Positions 1-12,760 of a DNA stretch of 64,000 nucleotides are shown here, piece after piece. This DNA comes from Acanthopleura granulata (Eukaryota; Mollusca; Polyplacophora; Chitonida; Chitonidae). A program made the translations under genes and the position numbers. The DNA lies in NCBI GenBank assembly GCA_016165875.1, contig JABBOT010000013.1, forward strand, positions 13,055,435-13,119,434, read 5' to 3'. Under the pieces are notes generated by a model. That model saw nothing but the letters and a program-made list of their open reading frames with translations, was not told where the DNA came from and ran no database searches. Positions within the stretch are counted from its first letter, which is position 1, and each line of letters starts with the position of its first letter.

Positions 1-299
1 CGTATTCAATTGTTTTAGCATGCCAGCTCTTAGATAATTTAACTGGCAACACAATAAGATCTGTTAAGTTGATATCGTTGTCTTCCAACGGTAAATATGT
101 ATATATGACATCAGGTACAAGCATTTCAACAAAATGGTTGACTTTTGTTTAGTCCATTATGCTGTACAAATCAAACGCCACACATATAATTATATGTTAG
201 TACTGCACTCATTTCGCATTACTATCGTTATAATGTTAAGTATGACAGAGTTGTATGTATGTGTATATGCAGTGGTTTTACGTCGTACTCAACAACGTC

Positions 300-592
300 G
301 GAGAGTCCTTAGAATGTTTATATGCTGTGTCACCTTATGGCAGTTCGAGTCCATGCCGCCAAATGCCGCCGCCACTGGAACATCATGCAGAAAATGCCAG
401 ACATGACACCCCGCCAAATTATACCGATTAGTTAAATTATACCGGTACCGGGCCGACCAGTCCTGTTCCCTTGCTCTAACCTCTCAGTGCTGAGCGCCAA
501 GAGAGGCAGCAACAAGTACCAAGTTTAAAGTCTTTGGTATCACCCGATCTCGAGGCGGACGCTTTAACCACTAGGCCACCCAGGTGGTCGAC
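300..592 (-). repeat. SINE family B copy
   Basis: Read on the minus strand it starts with a tRNA-like head (CCTAGTGGTTAAAGCG, then a TCGAGAT-type B box). It continues into a body with the words AGAGGTTAGAGCAAGG, ACAGGACTGGTCGG and GTGTCATGTCTGG. The same body recurs near 13.9, 31.3, 32.6 and 58.0 kb, which defines the family. The head suggests pol III-derived retroposition. No open reading frame of note. Confidence 0.7.
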
Positions 593-895
593 AGAATACT
601 TAAAATGCAGTGTAATTTATTACCCCAAAATGTCAATACATTACACATGTACGCTAATCCGTTTCACATGATGACCAATATACCAAATGAGCAAAGCATA
701 TACGTCAATCCTTCACTCCTTTCACTCTACTTATGTCAAATTTCGACAGATTTTCTTCCACCTTTAGTAGTTCTTTACGCTTCACTATACACGTGCTATT
801 CTGAAAACACACTTATATCAAGTCATCCTATTACCTCAATATTTCAACACGTTTCACAAAATTTGTCCCTTGTATTCTTCAAATCCAGACTACTA

Positions 896-1012
896 CCCTT
901 AACATAAGGCGGTTGAGGCTTTGCAGCTGCCCTTAATATAAGGCGGTTGAGGCTTTGCAGCTGCCCTTAATATAAGGCGGTTGAGGCTTTGCCGTTGCCC
1001 TTAATATAAGGT
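896..1012. repeat. 34-bp tandem repeat, about 3.4 copies
   Basis: The unit contains AAGGCGGTTGAGGCTTTGC and recurs at 906, 940, 974 and, truncated, at 1008. Copies are nearly identical, so the array is probably recent or homogenised. Confidence 0.85.
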
Positions 1013-1485
1013 TTTGGCGAATGGAAATCTCAACGTCCTATACTGAACAGCCTATTAAAACAAACTTAATGAGGAGAATCTGCTAAGCACCAAGCTGTTG
1101 CTTGTATTCTTCAAGATTCGCCTGCCTGGGAACTCAAAAGGAAATATCGGATACATTCGTACTTGTATCCGAATATATTTGTCTTCACTTCTCACCACTA
1201 AAGTACCACACTGGTCAGAATGCAAAATGCGTGGAAATATTACAATGATATGAAAGAAACCCTACAGTGTAAGCCTAACACCATGTTTCAAAAGGATTTT
1301 GATGAATAACACTATTTAACTCATATAAATGAAGATTCCTTGAAAAACAAAATCTTCGGCTGTGTTCGTAAAATTTTCCTGATGTGACGTGATAAAATTC
1401 CATGTATGAGGTCGAATTAGGAGGATGTGACGTTGACTAAGGCATTTATGCTGGGATGACATCAAGAGCGTTTGAAAGGGCAGCG

Positions 1486-1488
<3 letters not shown>

Positions 1489-1535
<47 letters not shown>
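1489..1535. repeat. (AT)n microsatellite
   Basis: An uninterrupted AT dinucleotide run of about 47 bases. It lies in spacer with no gene nearby. Confidence 0.95.
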
Positions 1536-1537
<2 letters not shown>

Positions 1538-2113
1538 ATGACTTCATGTGTTCGTGGCTGACGTCACGCCAGACAAAGTGGAAACACAGAAATATTTTGT
1601 TTCCGTATACTCTTACGAAACGTACAATGTCGGTTTTAATTGCAATATTTTCACAATTTATGAAAGCAATTCAGACTATCCCAGTCTTTATCAATTAACC
1701 TTGCTCTTAAGACCAAAGTAGCTCTTTAAAGTTCGACATTTACACGCATTGCCACATTTAGCCGTAGAACTGAAAAAAAAGAATTACATGTGGCACGGCA
1801 TTTTCCATTATATAAAAGATATGTGCAGATCTATATTCCACAGTCAATTTGTTCTTGAGATGTGACACATGATACTAAAGGTAATAAACATGTCACAAAT
1901 TATCTGACAGTGAATCGGCTCTTGTGATATCTTATATGATATTACAAGAAATAAATCTGTCACAAAATGTCGGACAGCCAATCTGTTTTTGTGATGTGAT
2001 ACATGATACGGAAGTTAATAAACCTGTCAGAAAGTGGATGACAGATAATCTGTCCCTGAGATGTGATACCTGGTGTAAACACTAACAAACTAACACCCTA
2101 TAAAAAAAATTCT

Positions 2114-2268
2114 GTCAAATTCGTTATTTTAGGGATGGCAGATTGCATTTTCGTTTATTCAAGGTTTAACCCGTATTAATCTGTTGCTGATAGCGAATTC
2201 TGACACGGACTAATGCCTCATATTGATAATGTTATGCGATCCGTCATCCCTCAAATAACGGAATTTAC
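2114..2268. mobile_element. MITE-like element, copy 1
   Basis: The ends are imperfect inverted repeats about 28 bases long. The left end reads CGTTATTTTAGGGATGGC; the right end, reversed, reads CGTTATTTGAGGGATGAC. A second copy with the same ends is at 20999-21187. The internal part has no coding capacity, as expected for a non-autonomous DNA transposon. The superfamily cannot be assigned. Confidence 0.6.
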
Positions 2269-3195
2269 GGAGATTTTTGAGGGCATACTTTTCTTTTTCC
2301 CCATAATGGACTAGTTTTCGTAATAGTTGTGTACGTACAGGTGAAATTTACTGTTCTTTTCACGTAAAGTTGTATTGAACTGTGTGGGTTATAAGTGAAT
2401 AATTTATGAATTTCTTTCCGCTGAAATGCAAAATTAAATTCATGAGTTAGAAAATTACAGAGGTCGTATATATGGTCAATGTACGTCCTTCACAGGATTC
2501 AGCTTTCTCGTTGGAAGATTTTAAAAGTTTTGTAATGATAATGTCATCTTGAAATGAAGTTTTGCAGACTGTACACATTTACACCCTGATGCAGTTGTAT
2601 ACTATGTCATTTCAAATGAAAGCACATTCTGTACACTCTAAACAATAACCTGTTAAACTGAATCTATAATATCATGTTTTCAGACTGATTATAGATAGCA
2701 TAGATTATGTTACCTTAACGTAATGTTTTGTTATAGACAACACCAGATCCAGTTATTTCAACAACAGCTTTACTGGAATAGCAGAAAACATTAACGTGTA
2801 CAGCACAACAGAGTGTAGTAATAACATGATGTATTCTGTCTATAACCCGAAAGTATAGCATTCTGTTAACTTTACAGATTAGCTTTTAGAGTGTAACACG
2901 CTGCCGTTACTCTTTTGTGTGATGTACAATGGAAACTGTGTGATGTACAAATGGAAACAGTGTATGACACTCTACTTCATGTTTAGCCTGCAGAATACAT
3001 ATTTACCAATTACCATGCATCGCGTTCCAGACAGAGGAATGTGGACTAGTTTTGGCCTTCAGATCTGCATAAACAATGCACATTACTTATTGCTAATCAT
3101 GCACAACATTACATTTCAACTACTTATTGCATATGATATATATATAGTGGTTTCAACAGTATTTGGAGAAACATGGATGAATTCCTCTTGAACTG

Positions 3196-3520
3196 CTTCA
3201 ATCTGTCGAAGGTGCAGTGCTTATCACATATGAAGCACTACTGTTTCAGTCTGTCGAAGGTGCTATTCTTATAACGTGTGATACACTATTGTTTCAGTCA
3301 GTCAGAGGTGCTATTCTTTTAACATATTATACACTACTGCATAAGTCTGTCAGAGGTGCAAATCATATCACGTCATACACTACTGCTTCTGTATTTTAGA
3401 GGAGCAAATCGTATCAAATATGATACACCACTACTTTAGTTTGTCAAAGGTGTAATGCTTACAACATATGGTGCGTTTCTTATGACATATGACACAACAT
3501 TGCTTCAGTTTGTGGGATGA
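3196..3520 (+). repeat. 48-bp tandem repeat, open in one frame
   Basis: Five to six diverged units carry CTGTCGAAGGTGC followed by a TATGATACACTACTG-like half. The 48-bp monomer is a multiple of three, so a 16-residue peptide repeat (for example FQSVEGAILITCDTLL) stays open for about 60 codons. No splice or family evidence supports translation. Confidence 0.75.
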
Positions 3521-4819
3521 GCAATTCAAATACTGTGGTGTTTCCGTCTTTTTAATGCTGCGCACAGGTAGCGTGCATCTTCGACATTTTCATCACAACT
3601 ATTAGACTAACTAACTAGATCGATACAGTAAATAGTCTTACTATATTTTCTCCTGACCCCTCCCCTTCCACCCCCTCTCTCTCTTACCTACGTATGCCAT
3701 GCATCGCCATTGTCATGGTTTCGTACTCTGAAAAAAATGGATTTCCTAATGTTTCCGTTACATCATGTTGTTACTTTCCATTAGAGACATGAGCCTCTAA
3801 CCACACACTGTCTGCTTTCGTGTAGCGAGACAAATGATCAAACAAAATATATACTGATTTTTTCCTAAAAGCATAACCGACACTGATATAAGAACACGGA
3901 TTCCAAGTACAGTTTTCTCTGATAAGGTTTCTCTGACAAGGATTGCCTTTAACCCAAGTCATACCAAACTGACAAAATGTAGTTTTTGCATGAGGTAAAC
4001 ATCATAGTTACGCATCGTATTCTGTGTTGAAGACTCCTGTTGCAAGGGACATCAAACTGACCAAAGATACATTGTGTTGCAAAAACTGACATTAGTTTAC
4101 ACAGCGGCTAGAGATTTTCATGTACTGACTTTCAATAAATAGGAAAGGAGTACGGCGATATGCAATCTGTTTATGTTGGAACTGATTTATTGGCTGTGTC
4201 CAAAGCCTAACTTAAACAGAACAATATGTAGCCCATCATTTCTTTACGACGTCAGCATTTGATGAAAACATTCAAGAAGGGCGGAATAAGTCAGATCCCA
4301 ATAATCAGTTTGATAACCTTTGCCCTTTTATTTCAGTCCATTTCCGTTTAGTGAAATAATATAGAAATACAAAGGCAATAGTTGACCTTGGAGTAGTGAC
4401 GGGAAAAAATCATCAACACTCCAACTTTGTTCCGTTGTAGTTCTGAAACTGATTTCGGAATATTGGCGGAGAGCAATACAGACTTCAACTTGATTTCAAA
4501 ATAAGCTGTCAGGGAGTTATACTCCTTCTGTGAGCACGTGTATACACAGAACGTGTATTTACGAGGTTTCAGTTCTCGCCCACATGTGCCTCAAGCTTGT
4601 GTTTATGATAATGACCTGGTTTGCTCGGTGTGCATATGTACTGTGTACCAGTTTACCAGTTTGCCCACAAGTAGTCAACGCAAAAGCAGGAATGAACAGT
4701 AGACCACACAGCTTGGACATGAGTTAAATTAGGCCGGAAAAGTTCCACAATCTCAGCAATTGTAAAATCAGGAATTCATCGCATTTTTAAAGCTGGCATA
4801 TACGCGATAATGACGTACA

Positions 4820-5059
4820 CAATGAAGCAAACAAAAACACTCTTCAGTCTTGACTAAATTATGTAAGCATAGATTCGAACACACGTCCTAAGAATTTGGG
4901 GTCGCAAATAAAATTGTGACTTACCAGAACTGTTGGCACTTGTGGCTCCACAACGACACAAACAACATCACTCTTCATTCTTGACCAAAATAACGAAACA
5001 GAAATTCGAACCTATACTTACTATGAATTCGGGGGAGAAAAGAGAAACGTTGACTTACC
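4820..5059. repeat. 134-bp tandem duplication across an exon-intron junction
   Basis: Two diverged copies run side by side. Each contains, on the minus strand, the 3' end of the aquaporin exon (GAGCC..CAAGTGCCAA.AGTTC), a GTAAGT splice donor and about 110 bases of following intron with TTCGAAC and CACTCTTCA words. The donors fall after 5059 and after 4925, which sets the 134-bp period. A weaker trace of a third copy may exist further left. Confidence 0.7.
4925..4953 (-). pseudogene. Duplicated aquaporin exon end with splice donor
   Basis: Minus-strand copy of the last part of the aquaporin exon, followed by its own consensus GTAAGT donor. It would encode EPQVPTVL against EPQVPIVR in the parent exon. 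A weak upstream acceptor (TTGTTTGTGTCGTTGTGGAG) exists, so it could be a tiny alternative exon. An intronic relic of the 134-bp duplication is more likely. Confidence 0.4.
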
Positions 5060-5265
5060 CGAACTATTGGCACTTGAGGCTCGGCTGCCAGTCCTATCGT
5101 CGATGCACATCCAACAAACACGAACAGTGTCGTTGCCAGGAATTCGGCCACAGATGCCCTCCAGAATTCTATCGTTCTCAACTCTCTGAGCATGGAAGTA
5201 CTGCCGTTGTCCTTTTGCCTGTACAGTTCCAGCTTGTTGGCGAGGTGGTGGAAATACGCATCCAT
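5059..5265 (-). CDS. Aquaporin, N-terminal exon (partial gene)
   Basis: This exon encodes the first 69 residues of a major intrinsic protein family channel, which passes water or small solutes through the plasma membrane. The start is the ATG at 5265. After a charged cytoplasmic N-terminus comes EFWRASVAEFLATTLFVFVG, the typical first membrane helix with its conserved AEFLAT motif, then CASTIGL and the first extracellular loop. The exon ends in phase 0 at a GTAAGT donor. The NPA boxes and the other five helices are not in this window, so the next exon should lie left of position 1 or be very diverged. The family call rests on helix 1 only. Subtype (water-selective or glycerol type) cannot be decided. 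The end of the exon is tandemly duplicated just downstream. Confidence 0.75.
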
Positions 5266-6078
5266 CCTGGCACCGGTGTTTCTCTACTGTTACAAGTCAA
5301 TGGTCTCCGAAGACAACCTGCAGCAAAAGGTACGCGTTAGACGTTTAAGAAAGTCGTTCCCCAATAGTCCGATTCACTTTTTCTTTTGCGTGGGGAGGGG
5401 GGATTGCTTTATTATCCTCACACTGAAAGAAAATCCAGTAAATCCACGAAATCCACAGCAGTTTGCCTTTAATGAGTTTACATATTCTCTTTGTCGGTCT
5501 TTTTTTACCTAAGCTGGACGATCGAATCAAAACAGCCCAGAGCTATAAAAAAAAAAGCCTACAGTGTTTTCCTTGTGATACAGCGTGCGTCAATCATGTC
5601 ACGACGCTAGGCCCGCCCGTCAAAAGGGTGCCAAAGCGATCGGGGTTGTCTCTCTACAAACTCCGCGGTATAAAAGCTTCATAGCGATTTCGCTGCCTAC
5701 GATTATATAGGATTATTTACCTCTGCGGTCATGTGACACGCTGTATATCCTAACTTTATCCAGGTCAACCTCTCTCCAGGGCGGCACACTTGAGGTAGAG
5801 TTTTACCCGGCCGGCATCACGTACAAGCGACAATCGAGAGTTTAGATTATAGAGAATAGAGCATACGCTGTGGCGCCCCAAACATGATGTACATATACTA
5901 GTACACACACACGCATACGCACAGTTTGAGAGAAGCTGCGTGACATGCAATTCTTATAAGGCTTACCAACACTATAACATATATGCATGTATGCAGTGTA
6001 AATACTATTCTGTAAAACTGACATATATAATAGACATATATTATGTAATAATTGACGCATATAGCATGTTTCACGGTC

Positions 6079-6178
6079 GTAAGTGGGAAGGTCCGCCAGC
6101 AACCTGCGGATGGTCGTGATATATAAGTGAAATATTCTTGAGTACGGCGTAAGATGCCAATCAAAAAAAATAAATAAT
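6079..6178 (+). repeat. SINE-A copy with internal deletion
   Basis: It carries GCCAGCAACCTGCGGATGG, then jumps directly to the 3' part ATAAGTGAAATATTCTTGAG and an A-rich tail. About 60 bases of the family body are missing. Confidence 0.75.
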
Positions 6179-7259
6179 ATGTTTCAGAGTAATGGCGAAC
6201 ATTAATTAGCAATGTATTGTTATAAACTGTTCTATTATATAAGAGCGACTTGTCACAGGTGATTCCAACCGAATACCGTAGTTATGTGTGTTGAAAATTT
6301 GTGTTATCCATAACACAGTATTATGTTGCAATAACACAATCTATTCAGGCATCACTCTGCGGAAAACATGTAGTATTATGTTAGATGGTTTAGTTTTTAG
6401 AGGGCAGGTACAAATATATGAGTTCAATTTTGAATAAAGTCAAACAACGTTCAACCTAGATATACACTATAAAACTGGTATAAATCGGCAGTGCATAGTC
6501 CACGCTAAGATGGTTTCCCTTTGAGTGACATTTCAAGGCTTATATACAAAGACGTATACTTATGGTGGGATTCTTTGTACAGATTTTTCGACAACATTAA
6601 AACTTTCGCCGACAGGGCACCAAAGCATACATGTGCCTACCGTCTTATAGCAATCTGTTGTATTTCGTATCATACGCGTATCTTCCGAAGGCAAATATTT
6701 CATTTTCAATGGATACATTAAAGGGAGGGGTACAACGTCATACGGCTAAAATTGAATGCGTTAAATTCAACATGAAATCTTATGTCCTCTGAGTGATGCT
6801 AGCACAGTTTTTGTCACTGAAACGGAATATGTCATGCTGGTAACAGTATGCGGAGTCTGTCATATTGGCGACACAATACACTGTAACACCACAAAAATAG
6901 TGTCTGGCAATAACGGAATAAGCTTGTGATACATAACATAATACTTGTATATAGCGTATATAGCGGTGACATTATCTATTCCTCCATTACACCGGAGACA
7001 TACTATCTCTTGTCAGTTTAATTGATTAGTGTTTCAATGTGTATGTCCAAATTAGTATATGCGCTGCGTGTAGCACAAAGCGAGTGGAATGTGTTCGGAT
7101 GCTGTTAAGCATAAGCTTACCTGTGTAGATACGCCATGCAATTGTGACCATCCATTAATCAGCTGAGTGTTAACAGATAACGGGACTGTCGGGTGTATCA
7201 AAATCCGAGGGAATTCGTCATTAGGCTCCATCACAACAGGTTCCTACTGTAAGGGTAGT

Positions 7260-8009
7260 TTACAATGCACTCGCAGCGATTCCAAAGTTTGTCAGGAACC
7301 ATCTTCTAATGCATGCATTGTTATAAAATTTGCCGAACCAAAAGCATTGACGATTCCGGCAGTTTTCGTTTTGTAGTCCATTTGGCATCAATGATGTTCC
7401 CGAAGCCGAGTGAGAAAGGACTACCGCCGGCGGTGGTTTGGTCGTCGATGGGGGCGTGCTTTCGATATGACCGACAACGCGTCTACTGGCGAAAATGAAA
7501 ATCAATGGCAGGAATCTTATAATGCCATGCCAGCTATAGTCCGGAATGATTGGAGGTCGATGAAAATCACAGGTGTATGTGTGCGTGCAAAAGAAACAGA
7601 GGGCGCCGTCAAAAGCGCACATGTGCGACAACTGACCGTCCAAGTCCCTTTCGGATGTGCACGGATTCCGAGTAATCCTTTTAGCACCATTACCGCTAAT
7701 TGGTCTATGCACTGTAGCTCGCGACACGGTCCTCCTGCCGACGGAGGTGAATATGGTCGAATTTACACACCGAGTTATGGAAATATCATCCAAGAAGTGA
7801 CAGATGTACATATTTTATTGTTCCTATGGCAACATTATGGAAGGCTCGTATTTATTTTTGCCCCTTTTCTGCGCGTTATTACGGATCGATTATCATTTTC
7901 CAGAGAAAGTCACAGTTTTCGAGACGGAGTCTGCTGTGAGTATGAAGTACTGGTTGTAGAATCGCCAGTATTGACAGGAATCATTCAGTTTATTGATTCA
8001 GTTATTTGA
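7260..8009. other. Overlapping antisense open frames, unknown
   Basis: A 199-codon frame on plus (7410-8009) overlaps a 183-codon frame on minus (7260-7811). Neither product resembles a family I know. The minus frame has a short hydrophobic stretch (IIRFLPLIFIFA); the plus frame has one near LLFLWQHYGRLVFIFAPF. Local GC is higher than the surroundings, which can by itself give long frames on both strands. There is no convincing splice or start context. Confidence 0.2.
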
Positions 8010-9028
8010 TTTCTGTTTTTAGTATGTTGAAGGCGCAATGAGCTACATTCCTTTCTCAACACATTTGTTTGAGAATGATGAATCGGTTACGGATATCGTA
8101 GGGATGGGGTGGTTATCTTTAAAGGCTAAAGCACGGCAAACAAGAGACCTAACTGATATTGTTTGTCACATCAGCTTATTACGTTTTACTTGGCGAGAAT
8201 GCGTGCAGCTTTCCGAGTATCTCTCTGGGTTTGCACCCACGGACCCATGCACTAATTCATGTATAACACATTATTACATTCGTCCCATCAGTCAAGAAGT
8301 CAGTCAACTAATCCAATTTTCATTGAGAGAACAAGGCTTACCTATCAGCGCATGAGCTGCAAACATTGTAGTCAGCTGAGAGAACAATCGAGCATAACTT
8401 GCACAATGTGTATAATATATTCTATCCGGGTTTGAGTAACACACATGCACGAGAGTCCGGGTTCCGTTTTACAAACGGGATGTAACGTTTGGTCAAATGT
8501 AATTACCATGGCGACGTACCTCTACATTGTGTGTCTTCATGACTGTTAGGTTTGACATAACTCGCACCATCTTTGTAAAAGAGGCCTCTGATATAACACA
8601 CTGGATACAAACCAGAATCACGTACATATTTCGGTGCGCATGCGCTAGAGCTCTCCATCAAATGCAGTTTGTCAATATATCTGTTTGGTAACAATGACAA
8701 ATGCCAACACACTTAGTGTAGCATTGTCCTTAGTATGACCACATCGTAACAAAGCCGATATCTGGAACACGCCATTCAGTCCATTAATCTTCATTGTGCG
8801 CATTTTACTATCTACATCCCAAATATATACTCAACATACACGACACAAAACATTCATAAACAAGGTTTTTGTTTTCCATTCTCTAAATGACGTCCGGCGG
8901 ATAGATTACTATTATATTTATTTATTTATTAATTCATTTATTTATTTATTTATTTGGCGTGTAACGTTTAACTAGCGACAGTGTGGTTCGTATATGCATA
9001 TTGACTTATTCACTTATTAAGTTATATT

Positions 9029-9335
9029 CACTTACATGAGGGCGGAATAGTGTTTGTGGCTGGTGTTTAACTTTTTACTCCATGATGACCGTATAAAGTT
9101 AATGCTCAGTGTTTAAATTTTCACTTACATGATGGAGGTGTAGACTTTGTGGTTGGTGATTAAACGTTTCTACTACATGATGATGGTAATGCTCTTGGTC
9201 GATGTTTAAATTTTCACCTATATGATGGAAGTGCAGAGTTTGTAGTCGGTGTTTAAACTTTTTTACTTCATGATGACGGTAAAATTTTGGTCGAGGTTTA
9301 ATTTTTCACTTACATGATGGCGGTAAGGTTCAATT
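9029..9335. repeat. About 92-bp tandem repeat, three copies
   Basis: CACTTACATGATGG-type words recur at 9029, 9121, 9217 and 9307. Between them lie GGTGTTTAAACTTTTTACT and CATGATGACGGTA. Each unit looks like a dimer of two diverged 46-bp halves. A SINE-A fragment with GGAAGCCAGCATGA follows at about 9350. Confidence 0.7.
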
Positions 9336-10020
9336 TGTAAGCCAGGCTGGAAGCCAGCATGAACTGAACTGGAGCTCACACCAACCAATGGTTATAGTCC
9401 CCTGGGTTGTGATGCGCTAAAACTTCTTTGAGTTTTGACATTGTGCAGGGCAAAATTTCTGGGTCAGAGCTTCATCTTTCAGGTATAAAAACACTAATTC
9501 GATTTTGCTTCCAAGATTCAGGCGCATAGAAAACGGTGGGGACGAGTAGGGACTGGCTGTATCTCTGAAGTGTGTTGAAGTGCTGCCAGGTAATTTTGCA
9601 GGTAAAAACTATAAGTAATGGTCGAAAAAAGTCAGTTGGCTACAATTAAACGTAAAAAATATTATCCATTGAGCAAGTACCGCCTACACCCTGTTTCTAT
9701 GGCGATAGGACGCTTGTGTCTGCATTGGTGGTCAACCCCTGAATATATTTGGATATTTTGTAGGCTAGGCATCAATGTTATTTCACAAAATGTGTCATTT
9801 GGGAAAATATGAATTAGGGAATACAGTTACAACATAAATAGTAAGTCTATTTTTAGTGGTTTTATACCTTCAACGATCGTTTTCGTCTGTGTTTCCACCT
9901 GCATGGTATGCGCCAAACAGGGCTTTGTCATTCTTTGTAACAGGGTTTTGAAGATGGGAAGACATTTCAATACTACATCTCTCTTCGCTACTGCGTGAGA
10001 GAAATTATCTCATTCCTAGG

Positions 10021-10091
10021 CGGTTTTCTCTCACCATAAGGCTGGCCTCCATCGTAAATGAAATATTCTTGAGTACGGCATAAAAACACCC
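10021..10091 (+). repeat. SINE-A 3' fragment
   Basis: Only the 3' third of the element is present (CTCTCACCATAAGGCTGGCC through TTGAGTACGGCATAAAAACACC). Confidence 0.7.
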
Positions 10092-10124
10092 TACTGTCCT
10101 ACTATAATTCTGGCCGCCGTCAAA

Positions 10125-10391
10125 TATTTATTTATTTATTTGATTGGTGTTTTACGCCGTACTCAGGAATATTTCACTTATACGACGGCGGCCAGCGTTA
10201 TGGTGGGAGGAAACCGGGCAGAGTCCGGGAGAAACCCTCGACCATCCGCAGGTTGCTGGCAGGCCTTAACACGTACGGCCGAAGAGGAAGCCAGCATGAG
10301 CTGGTCTTGAACTCACAGCGACCGCATTGGTGGGACTGCCGTCATATAAGTGAAATGCGACCTAACACAGCAATCAAATAAATAAATAAAG
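10125..10391 (-). repeat. SINE-A copy followed by an opposed SINE-A tail
   Basis: Nearly complete minus-strand copy up to the ACAGCGACCGCATTGG segment of the tRNA-derived head (10125-10335). It is joined to the 3' end of a plus-strand copy (10338-10391). The two halves are tail-out and could pair as an inverted repeat. Confidence 0.8.
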
Positions 10392-12179
10392 ATATAAACT
10401 GGTGTCTAGCAGGCTCCCTTGTATAAAGTCTATTCTGTGTTTAAATACCGTGTGTGTGTGCAACGATTGATATTGATCGGACTTCCCACATGGCCTGCCT
10501 TGCCTGCCCTTAATTCTGAATTCGTTTGCAACAAATTGATGTACAACAAGCTATCCCATACCAAGCCATTTCTATCTATAATTCGGAAAATGAATGTACG
10601 TGAAACAGACATCCCTACACAAAACCATAGTTCCCTGTCATTCCGAATCTAAATGAGAGAACTGACATCCATAGCACACTTTCATGTACAAACCCAGGTA
10701 TGAAACAAAACTGAAATTTCGTAAACTTCAGTGAACAAGGCCATTATACTTTCTGTAAGATAGCGTGTTTGTCCCTTAGTTTCGATACTTTCGGCTCATA
10801 TTTTATGTCAACGAACACCGAACTTACAGTTTAACGTGTTAAATCTTGTGACCTAATTGTTATCTTCCACATGTACAATCGGTATTTATGTCCTGTTTCG
10901 CGCCAGAAATAGCTTTGAGCAAACAAAACAGTTGCCAGAAATGGCTTTCAACATTCAAAACCGTTGCAAGATATACACTGCGTTTTTAAAAAGCTTCTTG
11001 CAATAGATTATATCTGTCTCATTTTCAAAGGTGTCAACTCAAGATTATTGTCATCGAAGAAGAGTCAAGTTCGCATTGGTTACCTCGCATCGCTAAAATG
11101 TCTGAAAGCCTACCTGTACATCCGAGAGATTTTGTGCTTTATCCATGCAACCAGGCGTTTCCGGTCTACATTTACAGCCTCAGTATGCCACCATTACTTC
11201 AAAGTAACATTTTTGTGTGCAACAGACGCCCTGTAGAAGGTTTGGATGTCATTGAACTCAATTTACTCGATTTACTTGTATCCCAAAACACGAGTAAAGA
11301 AGGTTCATGGGGAGGTCAACTGTCATTTCTGTGGTAGTTCGCTATTTCGGTATTGTGTGCCTATTGAGTGATGGATAATTCGAACAGGACTACTGAACCC
11401 TGCGAACTTTTCCACAGCACATGCAGCCTAGCTCGGAGCCGTGATATCCGATGTTCAGTCCCCATAAGGTTGATATGCTTAAGAATAAAATCGCCATTCT
11501 TTCAATTTCGTTTTCAGAATGAAGGGATAGGTCAGGAACTGGTTGTCCAGTGTCAGTATATTCTTTAATTTGAAAGCCTCATCGTGTATGGAATGAGGCA
11601 GCATGTACTATACAGGTACATGCACCTTTGGGAACGGTCTGTTAAATTTGTAAGCAGACGTCGTCGAGACATTCACGACATTGTGTTCAAAGCGATGGTA
11701 AAATAAAGATATGCTAACAAACACGAAAGAAAGAAACAATCAAATGCCGACCACCTGTCCACAGAAATTAACAAGTAACACCTTCTGGAAATAATACTCC
11801 ATCGCACGAAATAATTGCTGTTCAATCTTCAGAGCAATAATGACTTGGCACTGTCCCAGTCAATGTTATATTTGTGTAGGTGTGACGTAGAGTGAATGAA
11901 TGGTGTGATGACTTTGTGTCAACTCTGTTGACAGCTTCTCTTGGCATGAATTCGTCCTAATTTTTATATTTTATATGCCTTACTTAGTTCTTTTGTGGCT
12001 TGAGTTATTTGTCGTTTACGAAGCTGGTCTTGCGACTTTTGATCCGGAACGCCCATTTTCGTTGACGAATAGTATATATATGATTGTCAGTTTCGATATT
12101 TAGGTTTATAAATTTGACAAATAGGATATCGGGAGCACTTGATCAGGCATGGGCACGCAAACATACACTTTGCCTCTGA

Positions 12180-12265
12180 TGGATTTATTTACTTATTTGA
12201 GTGTTGTTTTCCGCTATACTCAGCACATTTCACTAGTACAATGGCCAGCATTATGGTGGAAACAC
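12180..12265 (-). repeat. Diverged SINE-A fragment
   Basis: The tail TTTATTTACTTATTTGAG is followed by TTTTCCGCTATACTCAGCAC and GGCCAGCATTATGGTGG, with many substitutions. It is probably an old copy. Confidence 0.65.
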
Positions 12266-12369
12266 CCCTCAGTTCCTGGAACTGATAGTCCAGAGACCAC
12301 CTGTATAACCGGAATCTAAGAAACAACCGCAATTAACTGGAAGAACTATACTCGTGACTGTTAACTTAC

Positions 12370-12622
12370 TCATCTGTGTGAAGTGGGTCACTAAAACAAG
12401 GATATGACTCTGGAGTTTTCTGAACTGCATTAGGTCTGCTTCGGTAGGAAGCTCTGACATTTGAGCCAGCTGACTCAGTCTTTTCTGTCGATATGTAGAA
12501 GTGCTTCTTAGATAAATAGCTTCCAACATTACTTCAACCTCAGCAGGTGGTGATAAGTTTTTGTTGTTTGTCCGCGGGTTAAACGCGCCGTGTGTAGCAA
12601 TCGTCTCACTGTTCCTTTGGGA
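12370..12622 (-). other. Possible orphan coding exon, unknown product
   Basis: An open stretch of about 84 codons on minus ends at a strong donor (CAGATGA|GTAAGT, phase 1). It starts after an AAAAG acceptor-like site. The peptide is rich in charged and helical residues (for example YRQKRLSQLAQMSELPTEAD, LMQFRKLQSHILVLVTHFTQ), which is unusual for spacer. I do not recognise the family and see no partner exons. Confidence 0.3.
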
Positions 12623-12654
12623 CACTTTTAAAACGTAACATATCGGTGTTCATT

Positions 12655-12745
12655 CAATCTTTATCCTTTATTCGCTCATTCATTTGTTCGATCATTTATT
12701 TCATTTATTCATTTATTCATTTCTTCAATGATTCATTCAGTCTTT
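12655..12745. repeat. Degenerate (ATTC)n tract
   Basis: Repeated CATTCATT/CATTTATT words. A similar tract is at 13060-13270, on the far side of the intervening SINE-A copy. The SINE therefore probably inserted into one simple-repeat region. Confidence 0.7.
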
Positions 12746-12760
12746 CTTTCTATCGATCCT

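Larger units (their letters stand above)
1..4790. other. Left spacer, no recognised gene
   Basis: I see no open frame with family similarity or paired splice sites here. The stretch holds a SINE-B copy, a 34-bp tandem repeat, an (AT)n tract, a small inverted-repeat element and a 48-bp tandem array, each listed separately. If the aquaporin gene at 5.1 kb continues leftwards, this stretch would be part of its first long intron. Confidence 0.6.
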
